64,000 nucleotides of DNA from Amaurobius ferox (GCA_951213105.1 OX578136.1:69988730-70052729), one strand, 5' to 3'. Counted from the stretch's first letter, positions 1 through 11,580 are shown. Numbers and translations: made by a program. Notes: a model not told the origin generated them from the sequence alone.

Positions 1-54
1 CTTGCTCACATTACGTTATTTACTTTTGTCTGATTTCAATATCCAAAATTTTAC

Positions 55-132
55 TCAGTCACCATCTAGTTGACTGTCTCATTTCAGTCACCATCTAGTT
101 GACTGTCTCATTTCAGTCACCATCTAGTTGAA
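55..132. repeat. 29-bp minisatellite, three units
   Basis: Three consecutive units of about 29 bp carry the core CACCATCTAGTTGA and differ only at the edges. The stretch around it is otherwise plain AT-rich DNA with no coding signal. Confidence 0.9.
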
Positions 133-409
133 TAACACATTAATTAATATCATAATATATCTCATATTTTTATCATTTTTAAACCTTTGTGAGATCTGTA
201 ATTGAATTCGAGAAGTACGTGGTTTTATGTCTGGTGTTTGCTAAATATATATTAATCCGTCTTCATACAAAGTCGAAAATGTTATTCAGCCGACCACGCA
301 TGGGATTCAAAACTTCAGCTTAGTGACCAACATCCAACATTATGTTTCTGCACTTTTAAGTCTTCTTCAAGGAATTGCAATTCGACGACAGCATTGACAG
401 TAAGAATAC

Positions 410-815
410 TTGATATGTGCAAATAGCGGCTGTAAACACAAGGGTCATTTGAGTGGTCTGGCTTTTCGACATCTTAGTGGTGATGAAATTTGCTATATCG
501 CATTTCTGATTTTACATTTGAAGAAGCTTATGTGGAAGTTAAATGACAAGCTTTTAGCATTTCGCCAATTTCTGTCAAGAAGTGGTAATTGTAAGCTCAT
601 TTATTCTGACAATGCAAAAAGTGTTAAAGTTGACAAGGAACTGCAGTGTTTTGGCAAAATCATAAAGGAACGAGAACTGCAGGATTTCATATCAAGTCAA
701 GGGGTGTCATGGAAGTTCACAGAAGAACGTGCCTTTTGGTGGGGAGGATTTTACGAACGACTCGTAAAATCTGTCAAGGATCCGTTACGAAAGATTTTAG
801 GACGAGCTCTGCTCA
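410..815 (+). pseudogene. BEL/Pao integrase fragment
   Basis: The frame reads as the distal half of a BEL/Pao-type integrase core. It has an IYSDNA segment that matches the second catalytic Asp, then FISSQGVSWKF, then WWGGFYERLVKSV with the catalytic Glu, then a PLRKILGRALLT stretch. Gag, protease, RT, RNase H and the first catalytic Asp are absent. Similarity fades after about position 815, although the frame stays open to 970 with unrelated-looking sequence. No LTR or TSD could be found. It is best read as an old 5'-truncated and internally rearranged copy. It covers much of the integrase region that the BEL/Pao element at 17.2-22.4 kb lacks, but the two are too diverged to be pieces of one insertion. 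Confidence 0.75.
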
Positions 816-1082
816 CATTTGTCACAGGGAATAGGGCCGCACGCGGCACCTACTATATCTCTGTGACACATACTGTGTTGTACAAAGTTGTGTGTCCAAG
901 GACAGGAGGGCGGAGAAGAGATGAAGAAATTAAGCCACCTTCCAATGATCGCACAAATAGCAAGAAATAAGATTTATATTCCAGGAAACTTACTTGAGCG
1001 TTGTGTCCTTATAAACCAGAAATTTCGTCTGCTCTGGCTTACAATATGCAAGCTGGACTCAGGCACATCACAAAAACAATAG

Positions 1083-1440
1083 GAGTCAAGTTGGGAAAAT
1101 ATGACAAAGATTGACATATAAAACTATTTTATTTAATATTATGATATGTAGTTAAGAAGACGATGTAAAGAAATCATTAGGCCTATTTCAGTAATAAGAT
1201 ATACTGCAATAAACATATGGCCTTTTAATTAAATCAATTATGAATTTCGAATTTTTCACACATTATAATAATAACACTTTTTGCCTCATTTGTATATTCA
1301 ATTAGATTCTTCACATGATATTATTTTGGAGAGAAAATAAGGTATTGAACTATGTAATCATACGAATTAAATATTACTTCATGAAACACATAATATATTC
1401 ATATTTGTTCACTCATTGCTCTCTAGAAATTAGAATTTTT
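1083..1440. other. AT-rich spacer, nothing recognised
   Basis: Very AT-rich DNA with short random frames on both strands. No repeat unit, TIR or coding signal was seen. Confidence 0.6.
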
Positions 1441-2240
1441 CACTAAAACCGCACGGTACTAACTATACCTGTAAGATCCGCTTTCGCCACGCCGACGACT
1501 CTGGCATACACACACAGAGATTGAGATGAGCAGATTGATTCAAATATCCCTGAACGATCACGAAGAAATTAACACACACACACTTTCAGCAGAGCTCAAT
1601 CAGCAATCAGCAGAAACCTCCGACAGTTATGGAATCAGAATTCCTGGACGAGGGATCAACAGAATTCAACAAAATCGAATGGAATCCGAGAAATTCGGGC
1701 TGTTAGTACTCTCAGTACTTCGGGCATTTCAGTATCAATCTCTACTTAGATCCAAATTCCATATTTGCTAATTCTACCCGGCAAGTGGTACGATGTTTCG
1801 AATTCGTCCTCTGAAATAGGAAGCAAACAATTTTAATTTTTAAAAATAAAAGAAAATGTCTTGGCCCACACAGATTATAAATTCATGTCGAATCAAAATA
1901 TAATCCACACACAAGGACCGTTATGTCCAATTTCCTTTGTGTTTCAGCATCACGGAGTCTTCTCCACGTCCTTCTCCACGAAAATTTTAGGGCCAAGGGA
2001 CAACCACTACACAGAAAATCACTAATATAAGTCACACGAAATCTCAGCCATTGGCTAGAATTCAAGCGCAACTTTCAAACATCCGATCCGGAACTTCAAA
2101 CGTCATCGCGCGTGGAGACGAACTTCAGCGCGGGCATTCAAATAAAGAAGTAAAAGATGTTGCAGTTCGGCAAACACTCGGCCAAACTCCCAAGGTTTCT
2201 GCAGAAAAGTGCTAGCGTATTCGGAATTATGGCTTGGAAT
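1440..2240. other. GC-richer block, unassigned (possible old LTR/5' region)
   Basis: About 800 bp are clearly richer in G+C than the flanks and contain several CG dinucleotides, for example around 2105-2135. Short frames occur on both strands (81 aa at 1526-1771 on plus, 62 aa at 1883-2071 on minus), but neither matches a protein I know. The minus strand between 2070 and 1860 reads like a retroelement LTR or leader, but no second copy is in the window and no TG...CA ends could be fixed. Base composition is the only firm observation. Confidence 0.3.
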
Positions 2241-3760
2241 AAAAATGGCCTCCGATAGAGAACAGTTTCATGAAGAAACGAAAATGTCGTATTTCACACA
2301 CAAATTATCATATTTCACTATGACACATTTGAGGAACTGACAACAATATTAACTGAGATTAATGTGTGTTTTACAAAGATTGTAAAAAGTATTATTAGTG
2401 AAAATTTTGTGTACTCTCAGAAGGAGTACAGGTGGAGAGTGTGAGAGAAATTTGCATGTTTGTAAACCAAAGCAGGGCGCTGTCGGGACGTCCCAGACGG
2501 ATAAGTGTGGCAAGTAATTTTAACTGTAATTACTGATCAATTACTGTCAAAATTAAGATAGTTCCAAAGACAGCAATCACAAAGACGCATACCTATGGCC
2601 CATTACAAGACTTCCCGATGACAGTGCAAATATTCGATTTTTTTCTAATGAAACTCAATATGAGGCAAACCGCTTCACGGATGCAGGCCACTTCATTGAA
2701 ATAGCGATTTCAATCAAAAGAATTCTTTACGGTCTCTATGGAATGAAAATGCGTTTCTCATTTCTAAATAAAACTCTTATCAACTTAAGTTTGTCGAGAC
2801 AAAACAGACTTAACTGTATCAAATACATCACTTTGTATTTTCTCTTATTCACTCACACAAGACATTCAATCTACTATTTTTCGCAGAAAATTAAACAAAA
2901 AGAAATAAAGTGATAGAATACGCTCTTTAATTTAATTTTAAAGCTACCGTTGTTTTTTATTTGTAAGGGAAATAGGACGACACCATTCAGCCAATAAATG
3001 GAAACGTGACATTTAAAAGTAATCGCTACAGTTTGCCAAACACACAAAAAATTTATTGCAACATATATTCGAATTAAATGTTCTTCTTTTACAGAAAAAA
3101 ACAATTCACTCCAGGTATATCTTATTTGGTATTTCACCCATTAGGTGTAGGAAACATTTAATGTCAGTTGTACAACTGTACTTTAGAAAATAAAATTTGG
3201 AATTTTCCTCTGATTCATTTTCATGTGACCTAAAATGTCTTATAGTTTTGTAAAAAAATATAATTTCAAATTTAGCATATATATGTTTTAATTAAAATTA
3301 ATTAAAATATTTATATAAATATATAAAATGCTGTCTCCACTTATTTACCTCATACATTTATTTTCCATGGCATTATATTTTTCTTATATTACAATCATTA
3401 AATGAGAAAAAATATGTATAGGCGTGCTTGAAAAGCCACGAACAACACATTTTAAAGTCAGATAGCGTACATGGAACTGAAATGTTAGATTTCTTTCAGT
3501 TAAGTAACACTAATATATCTTCAAATATATATCAGAAATATCGTCTACTGTTTTAATACGCCACACAGTAATTACAGATATATTTTTTACCAATAGAAGT
3601 TAATGGTGTTCTCCAAGAGGAAAATAATTTTACTTTCCCTACAATTCATGGGAAAAATAGGAAAAATATTGGAATCTGGTTGAAAATCGCAACTTGAATT
3701 TTCGACGTATCTCCACGTCTAGAACCCCAAAAATCCATTTTTAGCGTGACGTCTCTGTAT
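2241..3760. other. AT-rich region without recognised genes
   Basis: Low-complexity A/T-rich sequence with poly-T and TATA runs. Frames here (for example 87 aa on minus at 2874-3137) have no recognisable motif and look like chance ORFs. Nothing else seen. Confidence 0.55.
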
Positions 3761-3769
3761 GCCTGTCTA

Positions 3770-4085
3770 TCTGTACAATGTATGTATCCACTCCAGCTGA
3801 AAATCTAATTGACCAAATTTCACAAAATTTAGTAAATAAGTCACTTTTGGTGCTGATAAGATTTAGGCACAATTCGACAGAAAAATACCTGACTTTTATT
3901 GTAAAATGTCCTGCAAAATGGAATATATACACCCTATCTGAATAACGAATTGGTCAAACATCACAGAATTTTGTAGATAAGTCACCTTTGCGATCCATAC
4001 TCTGGTACTGATTTGATTTTGGTATAATTTTGAAAGGAAAAACCTGCTTTTTTTACAAAATGTCCTGCAAAATTTGCCAAAATCT
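3770..4085 (-). repeat. Two ~150-bp tandem units, inverted
   Basis: Read on the minus strand, two units share the order of landmarks seen in the plus-strand array at 4.66-5.42 kb. These are a GGACATTTTG/GGGCCATTTC-like start, GGCAGG-type text, AATCAGTACC or ATCAGCACC, GTGACTTATCTAC, then an AAATTT...GTCAATT segment and GTGGAT. They end at about 3770 in a short CAGATAGACAGGCATACAG stretch. The orientation is opposite to the main array. Confidence 0.7.
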
Positions 4086-4348
4086 AAAATAAAAGGCTAC
4101 GTATTCTCAAATGCATCAATTAAATGCTTGTTTTATACGTAGTTTTTGAAGATAAAATAAGAGCAACCCCATAACTTTTGAACCAAGATATTTCAGGTTT
4201 TGGTCTTTGGAAGCGTCACGTTTGAAAATACGTCCAGTTCCCAATGAAAACGAAAATTGCATAAAACTGCAAATTCAGTGTAACTTGAAATAAATACCCG
4301 CGTTATTTTTAGCAATTAAACTCAGTTTAATGAACTATACAAGAAATA

Positions 4349-4378
4349 TCTGATGTGGGCAGCACATGACTTTCCCTT
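4349..4378 (+). repeat. Isolated 5'-end motif of family F1
   Basis: The bases from TCTGATGTGGGC through CATGACTTTCCC match the conserved 5' end of the F1 elements at 31.2, 38.5 and 51.0 kb. The sequence then diverges. A weak internal match (ATATCTTGAGAACGGT at about 4541, compare ATATCTCGAGAACGGT in F1) follows, so this may be the start of a diverged F1 relative carrying the 150-bp array downstream. Confidence 0.6.
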
Positions 4379-4663
4379 CAGACTCAAATTCATATTTTCA
4401 TTATTTCTTTAATAATTCATTAGATTGAGTTTAATTGCGCCAAATAACACTAAATTTACATTTTTAAAGCAATTTTTGTTTTTCTTTGGTAATTGGACAT
4501 TTTCCCGATAGCGGCGTAACAAAAATGCAAGAAATCACAAATATCTTGAGAACGGTCAGTCCTAAAGTATAATGGAGTGCGTCATATTCTTTTTCTCGTC
4601 AAAAATTGCATATAAAGCAAAAATTCATTTGATATATTTGACAACATATAGTCTTCTTTTTTC

Positions 4664-5418
4664 GATTTTTGCGGGCCATTTCGTAAAGAGGCAGATTGTT
4701 CTTCTCCGAATTGTACAAAAATCTAATCAGTACCAGAGTGTACCACAAGCAACTTATCTGCCAATTTTCGGGAAATTGGGTCAATTAGTATTTTAGCTAG
4801 TGTGGATAAATGCAATTTTTGCGGGCAATTTCATAAAAAAGGCAGGTTGTTCTTTTCCGAATCTTACCAAAATCTAATCAGCACCAAGGTCGACCACAAG
4901 TGGTTTATCTACCAAATTTTATGAAATTTAGTCGATTAGTTGAGTTTAAAGTGGAAATATACAATTTTTGCGGGCCATTTCGGTAAACAAGGCAGGTTGT
5001 TCTTTTCCGAATCGTATCAAATTCTAATCAGCACCAGGGTCGACCATAAGTGACTTATCTACCAAATTTTATGAAATTTAGTCGATTGATTAAGTTTATT
5101 TGGAAATATATAATTTTTGCGGGCCATTTCGAAAAAAAGGCAGGTTGTTCTTTGCCGAATCGGATCAAAATTTAATCAGCACCAGGGTGACCTACACGTG
5201 ACTTATGTACCAAATTTTGTAAAATTTGATCAATTAGTTTTTCAGTTACAGTGGATAAGGACAATTTTTGAGGGCCATTTCGCAAAAAAAGGCGGCTTCT
5301 TTTATTCCGAATAGTACCCAAAACTAATCAGCACCAGGACCATATCCAAGTGACCCACCTACCAAATTTTATAAAATTCGGTCCATTAGTTTTTGAGTTA
5401 GAGAGGATATATGATTCT
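4664..5418 (+). repeat. Five ~150-bp tandem units
   Basis: Units begin near 4667, 4816, 4967, 5116 and 5267 with TTGCGGGCCATTTCG or a close variant. Each continues through GGCAGGTTGTTC, CCGAAT, TAATCAGCACCAGG, an AAGTGACTTATCTACC segment and an ATGAAATTTAGTC segment. The period is about 150 bp and units differ by scattered substitutions, so this is an old array. Internal tandem arrays like this are known in Helentron-derived elements of arthropods (the DINE-1 type), which fits the F1-like 5' end at 4349. Confidence 0.85.
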
Positions 5419-7560
5419 ATTACTCCTGTACTCCTATTACTCCTACACTCCTTCCTATTCTCCTATTACTTCAATACTTACAATTCAACTATTATGAAAA
5501 GCGACTTCTATATAATGAATCTGATAGTGGAAATAATGCCTATTCTCATGCTAACTGTAACAAATCCAGTTTATTGAAATTTTTTTACTAACTTCGTAAA
5601 TGTTTAAAGGTTTTAAAATATGGGGGCATATCTGTTGAAACAGTTCCACTAAAACCTTAAAAGTTTTAAAATGTAACTACAATTTTATAGACACAGAGCT
5701 AACCTATTAGGACTGTTACCACGATATAATAAAGTAAAAATAACCGGCAGATTGCTATTTTTACTGTGCTTAATATTGTGACTCCAGTTAATTTTTTAAA
5801 ATTACCATCTTTGTGCCTTTAATTTGGCTATTTATGTAATGAAAATTATGTTTGAAATATGATGTCAACCAATGGAATAATTTTCGAATATATTTCGATA
5901 AACTGTGGTTTTATTAATCAGCATTTAAAGAATGTACCAATGTTTATATGACCTAAATTTATTTGATTCACCTGAAGTTATTTGATTAACTTAAAGTTAT
6001 TTAATTGACCTGAAGTTATTTCATGACTTAAAGTTATATAATTATAGGAATAAATTAAATTTAGCTTTGGCTAGTAAATTTAAAGAGTTACTGTTAAATC
6101 CATCTGTTGAATGGTTACATAAAAAATGTACTTGTTTTAATACATTTTTGTAATATTTTTTTGTACAAAAATTAATATCGATATCTGTGCACTGGACATT
6201 TATAATTGCTCAGCAAAAATATTGGAAACTGAGGATAAAACTTCAACATACTTAATGCAAGATACAGAATAATTTTATTTTTACACGACGACATTAATCA
6301 AAACCAAAATATTTCGATTATATTTTGACAACCCACAGCGCATCCTTAAGAGGAATCGGACAAAAACACAAGCGGAATTTTCTCCCCAAGAAATCTAAAC
6401 AAGCACTTTATTGCTCAGGAAGAAAACCATTAGAAAAATATCAATGAAAAACGATGAAGCAAGTTTAATTTAGAGTAACATCTGACATGTAACACAGTTA
6501 AATTTACTGCAGTCATTACTTCTGCAAGAAAAGCAAAAGAAGTACAGTGAAATAAAAAAAGAATGATTGAATGAACAGCCTTTTGATCTCCCAAACGCTG
6601 CAGTAATGTTGGTGGAAAATTTATTTTAATAGTGAACTTTGCTTTTAAAATAAAGGGGATCTGAGGATAAAACGAGCTTCTTTTGGATCCCATAATTCTA
6701 TCAGGTTATAGATTTGTCTACTTAGTTTCATGCACTTACTTTTACCGCTCAACTGGGAATTAAAATTTCGTCTTCTACAAAGGTTGATGTATGATAAAAC
6801 AATACATAATGGGTAAATTTATCCAATGTCCATTTATCTAAGTTTAATTGAAATAATTTTACTTTTCTTTATTCTAAATTGTCAATGGTAACTGTTGTAC
6901 GCCCATATGTTCCAAAATTCAAACATTAATAAAATATTCATATATTCGTGTTATTCAGTTTTCATTTGCCATTGAATATAATAATCTCAAGCGATAATAA
7001 CAACTTTTGTTATTTCACATACTTTTTATACCCATCTAAAAATAAATGGACGTTTATGTGATCTATTAGGTAGGGCAGAAAATACTTGTTTTCTAATTTC
7101 AATTTCGACTAGACCTTTAAAATGTTTTATAGTCCAAAAACAAATCCCTCAAAAATGTTTTCAAATAGTTGAAAAATTTTCGGAGGTTGAATTCCTGAAT
7201 AATTTCTTAAACTATGGTTGAAACGAAAATTAGGTAGAAATAAAAATCGATTTTGGATTCTGATTTGTGCGGCAAAACTCTTCAAAAGACTCATACAAAA
7301 TAAAAATCCAAATTGTCTAAAATTTTGTCACACCCAATGAGAGCCAGATTTCAGTATAATTGTAACTGAAGTGATATATTGTAAATTTAGGTTTGGACAG
7401 CGCGAAAAAGGTTTATTATATGTTCTTAGAACGTAAAACTTATTAAACAATACAATTAGACATCCAATTAGTTTTTTTAAGCTTACAATGTATAGAAGAA
7501 CATTTGCATTATATTATAATAATGCTATAACATAAAAGTCACCACATGAAGGCATGACGC
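5419..7560. other. AT-rich region; short tandem repeats only
   Basis: The block holds a CTCCTATTA-type run (about 5415-5470) and four units of a CTGAAGTTATTTGATT-like repeat of about 18-20 bp (about 5945-6045). Frames such as 87 aa on minus at 6430-6693 show no known motif. No gene or mobile element was recognised. Confidence 0.55.
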
Positions 7561-7687
7561 TGCAAAACAACATCCTCACACACTTTCTACATTTTTGTTC
7601 TTTGCAGTTTTAGTTTGTGCACTATGGATAATTTTCCACATTTTGAATCCATTTCGCCTGTTTGATTTTGGGTTTGTTGGATTTTTT

Positions 7688-7732
7688 GCACTGACGAAGG
7701 GAATCAGACGGACCCTCGAAACAGCTGTATGC
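7688..7732 (+). ncRNA. Hammerhead-like ribozyme motif
   Basis: The strand contains CTGACGA (7691-7697), a GGG/CCC stem (about 7699-7701 with 7713-7715) and GAAA (7718-7721). A two-base-pair helix III follows with an AGCT loop (AC...GT, 7721-7728), then A at 7729. Helix I is GCA (7688-7690) with TGC (7730-7732). This is the open-helix-I layout with a minimal helix III reported for hammerhead variants of Penelope-like elements. The critical pair next to the core would be A.C here, which argues against full activity. A second motif of the same design is on the minus strand at 27.54-27.59 kb. Confidence 0.4.
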
Positions 7733-8276
7733 TGCATTATTATTTTATTTGTATTTAAATACGTTTTCAAGTTGCCCTTATACTTAGATTATTATTCTGT
7801 GAGTCTAACATAAAGACTTATTTCCTTTTACTCCAGTTTGATGCAAATTCACATATTTTACTATGGATTTTTAAAGTAGTCTCAGATATATTCTTGATAT
7901 CTCACTCAATAATTTATGGATGCGGATGGCATGGGGAATTTTGAGCTTTATAACTGGTATAATTTACTCTACATCAACATTTCCTTAATATCTTGATTAC
8001 GCAAGTTATTACCTGAGGGTCGGTTTATAGGAATTAGTTTCAATTAACCAATCCAAAACCATGATCTTCATTTTCAAAGTTTAACACCGGAATTAAGATA
8101 AGTGCTATTAGGCTTCTGTCATCTTCCTTTTAAAATGGGTTTCATAACTAACTTTTTAAGAGAACATTAGTATCTCAGCTCATAACTATTAAAATAGCTT
8201 TTGGATAACGGAAATATGCGTTTTGGGAGATTATTTTCCTTAAAATCGTCTTAAAGTCATTATGCAGGTAGCATGT

Positions 8277-8559
8277 TGAAAACCCAGACCGTCCGACCTA
8301 CCAGAAAGGTGTAAGGTAACTGATTGGACGGTCGGGAAGTGCCACCCAATTTAGACCGGAACCCAGTGGGGGAGGCATCCACAGGGACCGGTGTACCCAC
8401 CTTCCCCTACCACTAACCTCTCGGAAGGACTTTCGGACCCACATGTTTAACGTGATCGTACCCCGCATGAACACGGCGGCAGTTTTGGCAGTGGCTGGAA
8501 TCGAACCCGGGCCTACCGAGTGCAACTCCAGCGCGCTAACCAATGGGCTACCGCGCCCC
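8277..8559 (-). mobile_element. tRNA-headed SINE, family S1, with 14-bp TSD
   Basis: The element runs right to left. Its head at about 8485-8559 contains an A-box-like TAGCCCATTGGTTAGCG and a perfect B box GGTTCGATTCC, so it derives from a tRNA and would use an internal Pol III promoter. The tail at 8277-8340 folds into a hairpin with arms GACCGTCC and GGACGGTC. Target-site duplications TGCAGGTAGCATGT lie at 8263-8276 and 8560-8573. Other S1 copies are at 27.6, 43.6, 45.6, 49.9 and 57.6-58.2 kb. The 95-aa frame on the minus strand here is a by-product of the SINE. Confidence 0.9.
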
Positions 8560-8944
8560 TGCAGGTAGCATGTGTCACTAATCATGTGCTGTAGATGTCT
8601 TGTTCTGTCCTAGTATGATGGGTTTGTTTTCACTCGATAGCACATATAGGACGATAGATTTTCATAACTAATTCTGCCACTATAATGTGTTTCCATCCTC
8701 GGCATCAAAGTGAGACTTCAATAAAATGTGCATCTTTTCTGTTGAGTAAAATGGCTGTTTCACTTTCGTATATATCAAATCCAATTTTATTTTTATTTAT
8801 CACGAAGAATGGATTAAAGACATAAATAAAGTGTACAGAAAATGCAATAAATCAGTGCTACAGATCAAACCAGATGTTATATACTGTTTAAAGCTTTTGT
8901 AAAAAACAACATTTAAAAAATATTTTGAAGATTTTGCAAAGGAA

Positions 8945-8998
8945 CTTGGCGATGTAAGATGACTCAGAAGATGTAAGACGACTTGGATATGTAAGATG
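8945..8998. repeat. Short tandem repeat GATGTAAGA
   Basis: Four imperfect units of GATGTAAGAYGACT text directly precede the S2 SINE head. It may be the old target region of that insertion. Confidence 0.6.
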
Positions 8999-9230
8999 GT
9001 CAGGCGTACGCGTTTCCGTCTGATCACTGGATTGCCGGGTTGTGGGTTCGAATCCCGCCAGCAGCAATGGATGTTGTGTTGTCGAAGCAAAGTCAGACTT
9101 CCGCCCTTGAGGAACCTCAATAAAAAGTGAAGCTGCAAATCTCTCCCCATCGCCATGGGAACAGAGGTCTAGTGGACATGGTGCGTAGGCGCTCCTTCAC
9201 CACGGCGGAATTAGTGACAACAACAACAAC
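8996..9230 (+). mobile_element. tRNA-derived SINE, family S2, ACA tail
   Basis: A tRNA-like head at about 8998-9062 includes the B box GGTTCGAATCC. It is followed by a body with CAATAAAAAGTGAAG and a 3' tail of five ACA/AAC units ending at 9230. The body and tail differ from family S1, so this is a separate SINE family. Frames on the minus strand (118 and 73 aa) overlap it by chance. A TSD could not be fixed. Confidence 0.75.
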
Positions 9231-9231
9231 A

Positions 9232-9318
9232 TAATACATATAAGGCATGCATAATGCGATATAAGGCATGTATAATACTGTATAAGGCATGTATAATGCG
9301 TTATAAGGAATATATAAG
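9232..9318. repeat. Four ~24-bp tandem units after the S2 tail
   Basis: Repeats of TATAAGGCATGTATAATGCG with small changes begin immediately after the SINE tail. On the minus strand they create a repetitive MPYTVLY-like peptide that is not a gene. Confidence 0.85.
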
Positions 9319-9339
9319 TTTTCCATCATATCCAACATC

Positions 9340-10120
9340 CAAAATTAAAATATGTATTTTGCAATTTATCACTTCAATTACATTTTGATGAGTTTATCGT
9401 GAAATTTAGGCCTTATGTGATGTAAGAAAATATTCAACAATCTAAATGAAATGTGTTTTCGTGTTACAATGAGTGCATACAAAATGTTTTCCGCACAAAC
9501 CAGAATTCAAAACCGAGTTAATATTTTTTCTACTGAATTTTCGTTTCAAGTTTTATAAATAATTACTGAAAATTTCAATCTCCGAAATGCTCGGATAAAT
9601 TTACAGTAATGTGAAATACAGTAATGTGAAATAAGAATGAACTTTTTTCGGTCCGATCTACTACCCATTCATACATAAGGTCCCATTTTCAGCATAAGAA
9701 AACTTTAAATATATATCTACTATAGAAAATATTAATTGTTATTTATTGAGAATCGGATAATGTGACTAGAAGTTGTAGGTTTTGGATCTGTATTTTTAAT
9801 ACATTTTGCCAATTGTTGGTTGCAATCAGAGTTTTACATAAGGGTCCCTGAACTTTGCATTTTTTATTAGTTAGCATTCTTTCTGAGACTGTTACTTTTG
9901 TTCTATTACCACATATGCTTTTCTGCACATGTGTTTTGCGGAGAAGATAACTTTGTATTCAGACAGACTAATATACGGACCCAAGTTCAACACAGCCACT
10001 AATATAAATATATATCTAGTTTATGTCAGATCACAATATTTTACACGATATTCCAATTATATAACTTTAATTAACGTGCAACTTTGATAAATGGAAGATG
10101 AAAAGAAAGTGGAGATATCA
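9340..10120. other. AT-rich spacer, nothing recognised
   Basis: No coding frame, TIR or repeat family was seen apart from scattered A/T runs. Confidence 0.5.
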
Positions 10121-10125
10121 ATTTA

Positions 10126-10176
<51 letters not shown>
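10126..10176. repeat. (CA)n(TA)n microsatellite
   Basis: About 7 CA units pass into about 18 TA units and abut the 3' side of the minus-strand Penelope-like copy. Confidence 0.95.
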
Positions 10177-10181
<5 letters not shown>

Positions 10182-11354
10182 AACGAAATGTTAAATTAAG
10201 TATACAATTATACTTCAAATTACCTGGATTCTACATAGGATAAGGTGCATTGCAGCTCTATAATCCGAAGCAGGAAATATCAAAGAAAACGTAAAAATAT
10301 GTAAAGGGGGATGCCAGATATATTGCATAAAAATAGCAGAGAGTGATGGCGACCTCTCATTCCCGTTTAAAGTACTTTTCTGTCTAGACAACGCTCACGG
10401 AACTAATGCAATACAATGAGAGGTCCCCGGTATATGTGCAAAATCGAAGGCTCTAGAACGAAGACAGAAATGAAGGGAGATATGGAATAACGAGAGGTAG
10501 AACGTAGAAAGTCAATTTGACAACCAAACGATCCGGAATGGGAATGTACAAGACTACTTCCTAAAGTAAACTATTTTAACGCATGCGTACAACGTTATTC
10601 ACTGTTATATGATGTCATATTACCTATGTCTTCTCAAAATGAGTATTCTTCTTGTTTAAAAAAGGAATTATAATGATGTTTTAGAAAATTTATTGGGTAA
10701 TATTTTTTATATGCTTCTTGCATGATTCTTCTGTTACTTATGATACAATCTTTTTTGAAAGTATTATTGTTGAGATTTCTTCTGAGGTGTCCTCTGATGA
10801 TATTTCTGAAAATATTCTTAGCCAAATTTGAATTCCATTCTATGGTTTGGTTAATCTTCATATCGTAAATTTCTCGTTTATTGTACAATACCGTATGAAT
10901 ACCTTTTATATTGTTGTATCTTATGGTGATGTCTAGGAAATTAACTTCGTCTTTTTTAGCATTATGATTCTTGATCAGTTCCAGTTCCTGGGGATAAAAG
11001 CTAAAATCAAATTCAGGAGTATGCAAATATTGTCCTAATAGCACATCGTCCACGAATCTATAATATGGTAATTCATATAATATATGATTACCCCTTTCAA
11101 AATATGATAAATATATGTCTGCTAAAATTAAAGAACAATCCCCGCCCATAGGGATGCCTTTAATGTGTTGATAAAATCCATTTCCATTATACAGCACATT
11201 TTCGTATAAAACCAATTTGATAAGATCCAAATACCTACGATAAGTGATTACATTTTTTAGATTGTATTCTTCGTGCACCACTAGACATGTAGAATCCAGG
11301 TAATTTGAAGTATAATTGTATACTTAATTTGACATTTCGTTTTGAATATATATG
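10170..11354 (-). mobile_element. 5'-truncated Penelope-like copy bounded by inverted repeats
   Basis: On the minus strand this copy holds the distal half of the RT frame (11281-10634) and a 3' UTR down to about 10240. A segment of about 60 bp, including AAATTACCTGGATTCTACAT, lies at 10177-10238. It recurs inverted at 11286-11347, just outside the truncated 5' end. The 3' UTR is shared with the plus copy (14.95-15.28 kb), so both come from one family. The truncation falls in CTAGTGGTGCAC, which corresponds to 14275-14286 in the plus copy. Confidence 0.85.
10634..11281 (-). pseudogene. Penelope-like RT, C-terminal half
   Basis: The 215-aa frame contains RT motif B as IKGIPMGGDCSLILADIYL and motif C as YYRFVDDVL with both catalytic Asp residues present. 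A KKDEVNFLDITIRY segment and a basic C-terminal tail follow. Everything upstream (endonuclease, fingers, catalytic motif A) is missing because the copy is 5'-truncated. The paralogous plus copy differs at a few residues, for example it has VDN in place of VDD. It has no start signal of its own and is not expected to give a functional protein. Confidence 0.85.
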
Positions 11355-11420
11355 ATATATCGTTTTCTTGCTGCATAGCGCAGAATATGTTTATATCGTT
11401 AGAATTCTTATTGGGTACAT

Positions 11421-11580
11421 CTCGGACCATGCTTGGAATGCATAGGTCTTCGTGTGTTGCTTTGGGTCGTTGGCATAGATGGGGACAGTTCTGTTAAAAT
11501 TTATCTCTCGGACCATTCTTGGTGTGCATGGGTCTACCGTGTGTTACTTTAGGTTGTTGGAATAGATGGAGACAGTCCTG
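11421..11580. repeat. Two ~87-bp tandem units
   Basis: Both units run from CTCGGACCAT through TGTGTT...GTTGG to GATGGRGACAGTYCTG. They lie in the spacer between the two Penelope-like copies. The remainder to 12237 is AT-rich with no recognised feature. Confidence 0.85.

Noticed and set aside
410..1082. A single BEL/Pao element split between 0.4-1.1 kb and 17.2-22.4 kb
   Set aside because: The distal integrase piece at 0.4 kb looks complementary to the truncated element. However, the latter has its own two LTRs and TSD, and the fragment is far more decayed, so they are separate insertions.
4572..5577. Several overlapping 61-75-aa ORFs
   Set aside because: They fall in the 150-bp tandem units and change frame from unit to unit.
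8298..8585. 95-aa minus-strand ORF with Pro/Arg-rich text
   Set aside because: It lies within the S1 SINE at 8277-8559.
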